Source: Gemmatimonadota bacterium
Lineage (GTDB): Bacteria; Gemmatimonadota; Gemmatimonadetes; Gemmatimonadales; GWC2-71-9
Assembly (NCBI GenBank): GCA_016713435.1
Contig: JADJPD010000034.1
Span: 1-12,205, forward strand
Direction of reading: 5' to 3'
Length of the DNA stretch: 12,205 bases
Shown here: positions 1 through 6,496 of the stretch, one piece after another
How positions within the stretch are numbered: the stretch's first letter is position 1
Layout of the letters: every line of letters begins with the position of its first letter
Made by a program: the position numbers and the translations under genes
The notes under the pieces: generated by a model
Seen by the model: the letters and a program-made list of their open reading frames with translations, nothing else
The model's database searches: none
Told to the model about the DNA's origin: nothing

Positions 1-1
1 G

Positions 2-850
2 GCAGACTTCAATGAGTCTGAGCCAGAATTCTTGATGTCCTATCGCGGATCGACACTCGGACTGGGCAGTGGTCCTGTGTCTGGTGGGAGGCGGCCAGGA
101 AATCAACCGCGGCGAGGCGGGGATCGCCGGATGGCTCGAGGCGATCAACCGCCGCTTCAATGACTGGCAGGTATACGTCTCACCGGAATTATCGGATTCC
201 GGTATGCGTCCGGCCAGGCCCTCGAGATGTTAGGGCCGGATGTCAAGGTGACGCATCTTCCCGACCTGCATCTCTCGGTGTCCATGCGTTCCTTCCGGGC
301 GGAACGCGTTTCAGAGTTCGTGAAAGCACTGCTCGACTGTCAGCCCTCCCGGGCTGCCGGGGTATTGCGTGCGATCGGGGCCAGATTCCCGATCTACCTA
401 ACTCGGGACGTATCCGTCGCGAAGCGATGGCTGAGGCAGCAGGCGATAAAGCCGCATGCGATCGATGTGCGGGTTAAGGTCGACCCTGCCCACTGGTTCC
501 TAAGCGGGCCGAGGGACACTCGTTCGAGTTTCTTCTTGGAGGATGCCGCAACTGAATTCAAGGTGCAGGGTCTTGAGCTCGACTGGGTGTGCGTAACGTG
601 GGACGCGGATCTACGGTTTGAGACAGAGAGCTGGGGGTTCAACCGGTTTGTAGGGCAACGCTGGAATGTTCTCAGAAAGGATGAGAGGAAGCAGCGCCTG
701 ATCAACGCGTACAGAGTCCTCCTCACACGTGCCCGCCAGGGAATGGTGTTGTTTGTGCCTCGTGGGAGCTCTCGTGATGCTACGCGAAGACCCGAGTACT
801 ATGACAGCACATACGCCTACCTGCGTGGGGTTGGAATTCCTGAGTTGTAG
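2..850 (+). pseudogene. DUF2075 (Schlafen-like) helicase-type protein, C-terminal part, frameshifted
   Basis: This is the C-terminal part of a DUF2075 protein, a family of superfamily-1-like DNA/RNA helicases or ATPases often found near restriction-modification genes. The N-terminus with the Walker A motif lies before the window. Family-like segments occur in order: SEPEFLM (frame 2, bp 20-37), DRHSDWAVVLCLVGGGQEIN (frame 3, bp 48-107), then frame 2 from bp 203, including HWFL, RSSFFLEDAATEF, VQGLELDWV, LLTRARQGMVLFVP and GIPEL at the C-terminus. The reading frame therefore changes twice: one extra base near 41 and one missing base near 201-203, which cancel out. Between WLRQQ and KPHAIDV (about bp 440-450) roughly 20 residues, usually carrying a GSERxGxxASSxAxRL-like stretch, are missing in frame. 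The longest unbroken frame is 227-850. It ends 22 bp from the convergent methyltransferase gene. Family assignment is firm. The gene is probably inactive, although the one-base shifts alone could be sequencing errors. Confidence 0.8.
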
Positions 851-872
851 CCGAACCCATGTTGAGTGCGGA

Positions 873-1871
873 CTACTCGTCTTCCTCCGCAAGTAGCCAT
901 CCCTGGCTCCGAGAGGGCGACTTCTGGAGCAAGGCGCTCCGGATCGCTTTGCCGACAGCCTTGGCCACAGGCGGTGGAAACGCGTTTCCGATCTGACGGT
1001 ACGAAGCCGTCTTTCTCCCTGAAAACTTCCAGTTCTTTGGAAAGCCCTGGATCTTTGCAGTCATCGGAACCGTGAGCTTCGGCAGATGGCTGACTGGCGC
1101 GTCGGCTGCAGGCGCCGCATCTGCGATGCCGTTGCCATCGACACCGAGTTCTCTCCAGGCCTTCTTGGCGCGAGTTGGGCCCAGGTCCGGTCCACCGTGC
1201 AGCTTCGAGCCGCCGACGAGAGTTGGGGCGATCTTAGGCGGCGCGCTCACTCCACTTCAGTGCCCCGCGCCAGCCGTTCTCCTTCATCATCGGGTACAGT
1301 AGCTCGCCAACTGTCTTGCGGCAGCGTCGCTGCTTGGGCCATTCGAAGTACTCCGAATACGGAGACTTGAGGGCGACGATCAGAAACCTAGGCCGGAGCT
1401 GGCAGACTCCGTAGTCCGAGGCGTTGAGAACCTTCCCTGTCACGAGGCTGAAGCCGAGCTGCCTGAGTCCGTCAAACAGCTGTTGCCTATAGGGCGCGAA
1501 CTTGGCCGTAGCGAGGCCCGGTACGTTCTCAAGCAGGACAGCCTTTGGCTCGCACTCCTTGATCCACTCGAGGGCCGCCGGAAACAGGTCGCGATCGTCA
1601 TCGGCGCCGAGCTGCCGTCCGCGACAGAGAACGGGGGGCAAGGCACACCGCCCGCGAACAGGTCAACGCCCTTGAAGCGGGCGCCCTGAACCTCGCGTAC
1701 GTTCGCCAGTACCGGGTTCCAGTTCTTGCGGTTTGCAAGGAGGGTCGCGTGGGCGGCCGTGTCCAGTTCGATAGCGCAGAGGTGACTGAAGCCGGCTTGC
1801 TCGATGCCGAGGGCCTGACCACCTGCTCCAGCGCAAATCTCAAGGGAGGTCAGTTCGGGAGTGTGCTTCAT
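873..1871 (-). pseudogene. DNA (cytosine-5-)-methyltransferase of the type II RM system, two compensating frameshifts
   Basis: This is a C5-cytosine DNA methyltransferase that would transfer a methyl group from S-adenosylmethionine to cytosine and protect host DNA from the adjacent NaeI-like nuclease. Translated from ATG at 1871, motif I is LEICAGAGGQALG (residues 10-22), motif IV is GGVPCPPFS with the catalytic Cys at residue 78, motif VI is LLENVPG, motif VIII is CQLRPRF and motif X is QIGNAFPPPVAKAV near the C-terminus. The frame moves by -1 after PPFSVA (about bp 1616-1620) and by +1 after KWSERA (about bp 1236-1243), and returns to the original phase. Every motif is present once the shifts are ignored. 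The restored length is about 332 residues, normal for the family. An in-frame upstream ATG at 1973 would overlap the nuclease gene and adds no family sequence, so 1871 is preferred, although no strong ribosome-binding site is visible. The gene lies 68 bp downstream of the nuclease gene on the same strand. Specificity for GCCGGC is inferred only from the neighbouring nuclease. Confidence 0.88.
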
Positions 1872-1939
1872 AGGTGCGCTAAGATAACGGGCAGGCCCGT
1901 GAGTAGGTAACCGGAAAAACGCGTGTTTGAGGGTCTTTC

Positions 1940-2790
1940 CTAGGGTAGATCGGCGAGTGGCACGGCGATCCAATGGTCTTTCGGCAGGTCCTTGTAGCCC
2001 ATCCGATGCAGGTCGTCCTTGCCGTACTTCGTGCTGAGGAAGGCCATGTCGCCCAGCGGGCTTTCGCGGTAACTGTCCCGTCGAGTCCGACGCAGTGGGT
2101 CGTTGTTCCTTGCAATCGTGCAGATCGCGTGGCGAGGAATGAACACGCCCGGTACCCGTCGGGCCAGCCGGGAGAGACGTTCCTGGGCGCTGCCACCCTT
2201 CAGGATATAGTCTCGGATTTTCGGGTCGAGCCTAGCGACGAAGTCGGCTGGTAGCCGCTCTCCCTTCGCGAGCCAGCTCACCTTGGACGCCATCGCCTCA
2301 GCGGTGAGGCTGGCCTTCTTGTCCTGATTGCGCCCGCTCCGAAGATTGCTGAGCGATGCTCGGAAGAGGCCAGCAGAAAAGTGCTCTCCATCGCTCTCCA
2401 GGCCTAGTCCGAGGCAGAGGCGGCCGACATTTTCTCGTCCGATCATCCATGCGAGAGATTGAGACCACTTGATATCGACACCGACTCCCGCCACCATCGT
2501 GTCGATGCTTGACCTGCGTCGAGATCTAGTTCGTTCCGGACGATGATCTCGACCTTGGTGCCGATGTACGTCTTTTCAGTCTTGGTAAGCTGGTCGATGT
2601 CCCAGCGGCCAGTCCTGGGCCCGTCCACCACTTCATCTATCGCCTGGCGGACGATGTCGCCAAGCAAGATCCCGATCGGCCGTTTCAGCCTCTTCGCGAT
2701 CCCGAGCAGTTCTTGGCGTACTTTGGCCAGTTCGCTGTCGGTGGCTAGAACATTCTGTTCGTTGGATTCAGCCCAGAGGGTATCCGGCAT
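1940..2790 (-). pseudogene. NaeI-family type II restriction endonuclease, one frameshift
   Basis: This gene encodes a homologue of NaeI, the type IIE enzyme that cuts GCCGGC and needs a second bound site as effector. From ATG 2790 the N-terminal part contains VVDGPRTGRWDIDQLTKTEK and GTKVEIIVRNEL. This matches NaeI as I recall it around residues 43-75, and E81 corresponds to catalytic Glu70. After about bp 2505-2515 the frame shifts by -1 and continues as IDTMVAGVGVDIKWS, where the first Asp and the D-I-K correspond to NaeI Asp86, Asp95 and Lys97. The rest (HFSAGLFRASLSNL, RNQDKKASLTAEAM, ARRVPGVFIPRHAICTIARN) follows the DNA-binding C-terminal half. The restored length is about 283 residues, somewhat shorter than NaeI. 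All four predicted catalytic residues are retained. The gene is immediately upstream of the methyltransferase and divergent from vsr by 64 bp. Family identity is strong. Whether the frameshift is real or a sequence error is open. Confidence 0.88.
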
Positions 2791-2854
2791 TGTACCAAAA
2801 TAACGCGAAACTCCGGTCGACTAATTCCCTGCCCAGGGCAATCACCGTAAGTGC
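2791..2854. promoter_or_regulatory. Divergent intergenic region between the NaeI-like nuclease and vsr
   Basis: This 64-bp gap separates two divergent start codons and so must hold the signals for both transcripts. It is AT-richer than its surroundings on the nuclease side. It includes a TACAAT hexamer on the minus strand touching the nuclease ATG and a small GCCC-A-GGGC palindrome near 2832-2840 that could bind a regulator. No gene for a restriction-modification control (C) protein is visible nearby. The promoter reading is inference from position. Confidence 0.3.
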
Positions 2855-3324
2855 ATGAAGAATAATGACTTGAAGTCTGCGCGTGCCTTGCCAACGACTC
2901 CCGGCCGGTCGCGCAACATGGCGGCGATTCGGTCGAAGGGGAACGCCTCGACTGAGGGGGTACTGATTCGTCTAATGCGCGCTCGAGGCGGGCTAAGCGG
3001 CTGGCGCCGGGGGGCGAAGATCGAGGGCAGACCTGACTTCGTGTGGCGGAAGTACCGTCTGGCTGTGTTCGTTGACGGGTGCTTCTGGCATGGATGCCCG
3101 AAGTGCTACAAGCCGCCGAGGAAGAACACCTCGTATTGGGCTGCGAAGGTGGCGCGCAATCGTGCGAGGGATCGCGTGGTTACGAGGCAGCTCACAAAGA
3201 TGGGCTGGCGGGTCGTGCGTGTCTGGGAGTGTAGGCTAGGGCAGTCCAGCACAATCGTCAGGATCGCCAGGGGCTCGGTCGGAAGACCGGTACCAGGAAC
3301 CCTATCAGGGTCAACGAGCGTTGA
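2855..3324 (+). CDS. vsr: Very short patch repair (Vsr) DNA mismatch endonuclease, 3' end uncertain
   Basis: Vsr nicks DNA at T:G mismatches left by deamination of 5-methylcytosine and usually accompanies a cytosine methyltransferase, as here. From ATG 2855, RNMAAIRSKGN starts the conserved core, with Glu34 in the position of E. coli Glu25. GRPDFV places Asp61 at catalytic Asp51, and VDGCFWHGCPKC supplies His79 (E. coli His69) and Cys81/Cys84 as zinc ligands. GWRVVRVWEC carries Cys126 of the zinc site. Homology ends near residue 140 (IVRIARG, about bp 3275), where the protein should stop. Instead the frame stays open to 4144 through unrelated GC-rich DNA antisense to other genes. That long tail is treated as spurious. 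A TGA in another frame at 3322-3324 is the likely original stop if one base has been gained or lost between about 3260 and 3320. No strong ribosome-binding site is visible before the start. Confidence 0.85.
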
Positions 3325-3388
3325 CTTGGCCCCGGCGGCGGCGGCTGGTCAGAGGGGTCGCCGCTCGTGTGATCTTTCAGGCAGTCGC

Positions 3389-3843
3389 CTACCTCCGCCT
3401 CCACTTCCGCGTCCCCCGAATCACCTCCTGCGCCCCGCTCAGCCGGGGCTCGATGCCCGTGGAGGTGGAGATCCAGGTCATCTCCCGCCCGTCCACCCGC
3501 GCGAACTTCCGGTAGGACTGGCCCGCGAAGATGCCGGTGAAGGTGAGGACCACCGTGTCGCCCACGATGGTCACCGGGCCGGTCTCGGTCGGGGTGCCGC
3601 CGCCGACGATCACCCAGTCCATGGTGAAGGTGGCATTGGGGGTGACGGTCAGGGTCTCGTCGTAGCCGTCCTGCACCCGGTCGAAGCGGATGCTGGGGTT
3701 GGTGTCGAGGGCCACGTAGAGGGCCTCGAGGTCCCAGGTGCCGACGAGGTTCTCGGCGGTGGGCGGCTCGGGGGCCGGGCCGTCGCCGCCGGGGCAGGCG
3801 GTGAGCAGGAGGGCGAGGGCGGTGAGGCGGAGGGTGAGCGCAT
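3389..3843 (-). CDS. Small lipoprotein with lipocalin-like look, start codon out of frame by one base
   Basis: This is a predicted outer-membrane or periplasmic lipoprotein of about 151 residues. The reading frame gives a hydrophobic signal ALALLLTAC with a lipobox Cys followed by GGDGPAPEPP, then LVGTWDLEALYVAL, a pattern common in small lipocalin-like secreted proteins, and a beta-rich body (TVTPNATFTMDWVIVGG, DTVVLTFTGIFAG, TWISTSTGIEP) ending in a basic tail RGTRKWRRR. The only suitable ATG (3841-3843) is one base out of frame: ATG CGC TCA instead of ATG CGN CTC. A one-base deletion at codon 2 would restore MRLTLRL before the signal. Without it, the first in-frame methionine would lie well after the lipobox. 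The gene follows the 89-residue gene on the same strand by 25 bp and is convergent with vsr. Function is unknown; there is no catalytic motif. Confidence 0.65.
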
Positions 3844-3868
3844 GCGGTCAGGCGTCATCCTCGAGCAC

Positions 3869-4138
3869 TCAGGGCACCCAGTTCCGAGGCGGCCTGTCCG
3901 CGGGGTGGGCGAGGCTTTTCTGGAGCAGAATCCAGATCTCCTGGGGCGTCGCGTCGGTGTCGATGGCGAAGTGCTCACGGTCGTAGATCTCCACCAGCGC
4001 GCTCAGGAAGCGGATCTCCTCCTGGTGCCGGGGGAGGCCGGCGTCGAAGAGGGAGGTGATCCGGTCCACGGCGAGGTGGTACTCGGCGTCGTTCCGGAGG
4101 AGATGCGGTTCGCTGAAGTCGAGGGTCTTCACGGGCAT
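3869..4138 (-). CDS. Hypothetical protein resembling the N-terminal domain of HigA/COG5499 antitoxins, no HTH
   Basis: This is a protein of 89 residues. The segment LLRNDAEYHLAVDRITSLFD, then ALVEIYDREHFAIDTDATPQE, resembles the N-terminal helical part of COG5499 HigA-like antitoxins (N-x-x-x-Y-x-x-A ... LxxLVExYExEHxPI ... DPxEAI). In that family an HTH_3 DNA-binding domain of about 60 residues normally follows; here the protein ends after LLQKSLAHPADRPPRNWVP. An AGGAGG ribosome-binding site (4148-4153, read on the minus strand) lies 9 nt before the ATG and fixes the start. No toxin-like partner is adjacent: upstream is a Kelch lipoprotein gene 178 bp away, and downstream a small lipoprotein gene. 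The protein may be an orphan domain with a new role. The similarity is from memory of the family pattern and could be coincidental. Confidence 0.6.
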   Translation of the reverse strand: MPVKTLDFSEPHLLRNDAEYHLAVDRITSLFDAGLPRHQEEIRFLSALVEIYDREHFAIDTDATPQEIWILLQKSLAHPADRPPRNWVP

Positions 4139-4316
4139 CGGTGAACCCCTCCTGTTGAATGCCGGTGGCCGTCCTGCGTGCTCCCGTTGGCCGACGCGCG
4201 GGAACGAAAGTGTGCCGCGCCGTGCGTGACCATGCTACTGATACGGATTCCCGTGCCAGCTGTCAACTCGGCTGCCGAGGCAGACCGATTCGCATCGCAG
4301 CGATGTTCTCGCCGAC

Positions 4317-5626
4317 TCACGGCGTGTACACCAGCATCCCCGGCCCCTCCGCCCCGCTGCTCCCGCCCAGCAACCAGATCTTCCCGTCCATCGCCGCCGC
4401 CTCCGTGTCGGTCCGCGCCAGCGTTGGGGTGCGGAGCGGGGTCCAGGTGGTGGTGGCCGGGTCCCAGCGGTAGAGGCGGATGGTGCCGCTGATGCCGCCC
4501 GGGGTGTAGGGGTTGCCGGAGACGTAGAGCTGGCCGCGGAGGGTGGTGAGCGAGGCGCGCGACAGGGAGTCGGGGAGCGTGGCGGCCACCGCCCAGCTGT
4601 TGCCCGCGGCGTTGTAGCGCTCGATGGTGCGCTCGCCGAGGCTGCCGCCGCCCACGTAGAGGACGCCGTTCAGGGTCACCGCGCTGGGCCAGCGGCGCGG
4701 GGCGAGGAGCGGGGCGCGGGGCTGCCAGGTGCCGCTCGCCGTGTCGAGGCGCTCCACGGTGGCCACGGCCTGGCTGAGCGAGTCGATGCCGCCCACCACG
4801 TACACCGACGGGCCGAGCCAGGCACTCGCGTGGTAGGCACGCCGGGGCGAGGCTCGGGGCGGGGGGCCCATTCCTGGGTGGCGGGGTCCCAGGTCTCGGA
4901 GGTGGAGCAGACGCGCCCGGGGCCGTAGCAGCCGGGGCGCGGCGAGCTGGCGGCGCCACCGGTGACGAACAGGCGGCCGTCGAGCGGGACGAGGCCCGCG
5001 CCGAAGCGGAAGGTGGGGCGCCAGCCGGACATGTAGAAGATGTTGGCCACGAGGTCCACGCCGGCCACGTCGATGCCGTCGTACCACCAGACGATCGGCG
5101 ACACCGGCGCCAGCCGGATGAAGGGCGCAATGGACTGCGACGCCGGCACGAACTCCCAGCGGTTCCCCACGCCCCGCGCCGTGAACCTGACGGAGTCGAG
5201 CAGCGCGCCCGTCTTGTCACGAAGCCGGGCGGTGACCACGCTCTGGGTGGTCTCCGCCTCGCCCGCGAGGGCGGCGGGGATCCAGGTGGGAAGCGCGGCC
5301 ACGCCGTCGGCGCCGGTGGTGATGCCGCGGGCGCCGCCCGGCAGCGCGGTGCCACCGCCGAGGGTGGCGGGGCCCGAGTCGAGGGTGAACCTGACGGTCA
5401 CCTGCCGCACCGGCTGGCTGTCGGCCGTGAGGACGCGGACGGCGGGCGCCGAGTCGGCGGGGAGGGCGACGCCGTCGGTTGTGACGATCGTGGTGGGCGA
5501 GAGGACCTCGAGCCGCGCGGGCACGCGGGGCGGGCCCACGGAGCCGCCGTCACCGCCGCCGCAGGCGAAGAGGAGGAGCGCCGCGGTGGTGAGCAGGAGG
5601 ATCTTGAGCAGGAGACGGGGAGACAT
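4317..5626 (-). CDS. Lipoprotein with bacterial Ig-like domain and Kelch repeats, one frameshift
   Basis: This is a secreted surface lipoprotein of about 436 residues once one frame break is bridged. The N-terminus MSPRLLLKILL...LLLFAC is a lipoprotein signal with the Cys at about residue 22, followed by a GGGDGG linker. Residues of about 35-150 (ARLEVLSPTTIVTTDGVALP, VRVLTADSQPVRQVTVRF, ITTGADGVAALPTW) look like a Big_1/invasin-type Ig-like domain. The rest is a run of Kelch blades: LDGRLFVTGGA, TSETWDPATQEW, SVYVVGGIDSL, VERLDTASGTWQP, NGVLYVGGGS, IERYNAAGNSW, YRWDPATTTW and DGKIWLLGGSSG. The frame moves by -1 between about 4843 and 4866, next to a run of six G on the plus strand, so a homopolymer error is likely. 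AAAGGAGG lies 5 nt before the ATG. The gene starts 30 bp after the barrel-protein gene, suggesting one operon. The ligand or binding role is unknown. Confidence 0.8.
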
Positions 5627-5631
5627 GGCTG

Positions 5632-5639
5632 CCTCCTTT
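5632..5639 (-). promoter_or_regulatory. Strong ribosome-binding site of the Kelch lipoprotein
   Basis: On the minus strand AAAGGAGG sits 5 nt before ATG 5626. It fixes the start of the lipoprotein signal peptide and shows that the gene is translated separately from the upstream barrel-protein gene, whose stop is at 5657-5659. Confidence 0.75.
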
Positions 5640-5656
5640 CCCGGCAGGCCGCCGCG

Positions 5657-6232
5657 CTAGCGGCGGAGCCGGATGGTGACGCCGGCCAGGAGGGCCAGCG
5701 CGTCGCCCTGGGTGTCGGAGTTGCCGACGGGGGCGCCGGCGAGGGTGAAGTCGCCGAGGGTGAGGTGGGTGTAGCTGCCGATGAGGGTGAGGGCCACGCC
5801 ATGGCCCACGCGGACGCGGAAGCCCGCGTCACCGCCGCAGGCAAAGCCCGTCGCGGCGATCTCGAAGCCCTGCTGGGTGTAGCTCTGCCGCGCGAAGCCG
5901 GCGCGGACGCCGAGCGTGGCTGCCGCGATGCTCTCCCTGATGGGGAAGGTCCAGCGCGGCTCGGCGTAGATGACGAGGTTGACGGCGTGGTCGGCGCCCG
6001 GGATGTCATGGGTGCCACGGGTGACGCCGAGGCCCACCTCGAGCTTCCGCCACGGGGCGTACCAGAGCTCGGCGCCGAGCACCAGGCCGGGGTCGGCGGC
6101 GTCGAAGTCGCTGCCCTCGAGGCTTTCGTAGCCGGCCACGAGGGTGGCGCCGGCGCGCTGGGCGGCGAGGAGCAGGGGAATGCCGAGCAGGGCGAGCAGG
6201 ATGAAAGTCGGGCGGCGGATGAAGGCGGGCAT
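5657..6232 (-). CDS. Outer-membrane beta-barrel family protein
   Basis: This is a 191-residue predicted outer-membrane protein. Residues 1-24 form a basic then hydrophobic signal (FIRRPTFILLALLGIPLLLA), and cleavage is likely just before or within AAQRAGA. The mature part alternates polar and non-polar residues in strand-like blocks: TLVAGYESLEG, GLVLGAELWYAP, KLEVGLGVTRG, VNLVIYAEPRW, AATLGVRAGFARQSY, GDAGFRVRVGHGVALTLIGSY, FTLAGAPVG and ALLAGVTIRLRR. The C-terminus is strand-like, though it ends in Arg rather than the classic Phe. A barrel of about eight strands is plausible at this length. No enzymatic motif is seen. It is the first gene of a probable two-gene operon with the Kelch lipoprotein, which may therefore act at the outer membrane with it. 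A strong GC hairpin lies 18 bp upstream of the start codon. Confidence 0.7.
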   Translation of the reverse strand: MPAFIRRPTFILLALLGIPLLLAAQRAGATLVAGYESLEGSDFDAADPGLVLGAELWYAPWRKLEVGLGVTRGTHDIPGADHAVNLVIYAEPRWTFPIRESIAAATLGVRAGFARQSYTQQGFEIAATGFACGGDAGFRVRVGHGVALTLIGSYTHLTLGDFTLAGAPVGNSDTQGDALALLAGVTIRLRR

Positions 6233-6249
6233 GGGAACCCTTCCCGAAG

Positions 6250-6276
6250 GAGGCGGCCGCGGTCGGCGGCCGCCTC
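6250..6276. repeat. GC hairpin with 11-bp perfect stem upstream of the barrel-protein gene
   Basis: GAGGCGGCCGC (6250-6260) and its exact reverse complement (6266-6276) flank a 5-base loop, so the hairpin forms on either strand. Each arm holds a NotI site. It is 17 bases from the ATG at 6232. In the minus-strand transcript it would lie in the 5' leader just before the ribosome-binding region, or it could end transcription from the acyltransferase gene. No U-run follows, so a classic intrinsic terminator is not supported. Confidence 0.6.
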
Positions 6277-6367
6277 AACATAGGGTTGGGGGTATGACGG
6301 GAGGTGGGGGGTGGGGTGAGGGTTTGCTCAGGGGGGCGGGGAACGATGATCCCGGTGGCGAAACGTC

Positions 6368-6496
6368 GTAGGGGCCGACCGTGGTCGGCCCTTCCATTCC
6401 CCACGCCACTATTCCGTATCGTAGCGCGATCCAGAAATTCTTTCGATCGCGCTGGTCCGGGTGGGGATGGGAGGGCCGACCACGGTCGGCCCCTAC
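6368..6496. repeat. Nested palindromic element, MITE-like, with 36-37 bp terminal inverted repeats
   Basis: The left arm 6368-6404 and right arm 6461-6496 are inverted copies that differ by one substitution and one extra base. Each arm is itself a hairpin (GGGCCGACC / GGTCGGCCC with a 2-base loop). Between them, AGCGCGATC (6423-6431) pairs with GATCGCGCT (6445-6453). The whole 129 bp can fold as one long stem with internal hairpins. It lies between the barrel-protein gene and the acyltransferase gene and overlaps the apparent acyltransferase stop codon (6493-6495). It has no coding capacity. A dispersed non-autonomous element or a bacterial interspersed repeat pair is the likely nature; this is inference from structure. 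Confidence 0.65.

Noticed and set aside
160..477. Plus-strand frame starting inside DUF2075
   Set aside because: It is a shadow frame; DUF2075 family sequence is in the other two frames across this stretch.
2832..2840. Operator for a restriction-modification control protein
   Set aside because: The palindrome is only 4 bp per arm and no C-protein gene is seen, so it is mentioned only as part of the divergent promoter region.
3325..4144. The Vsr frame continuing as a 429-residue fusion protein
   Set aside because: Beyond about residue 140 the sequence is Gly/Arg/Val/Glu-rich and antisense to two better minus-strand genes with signal peptide, ribosome-binding site or family pattern.
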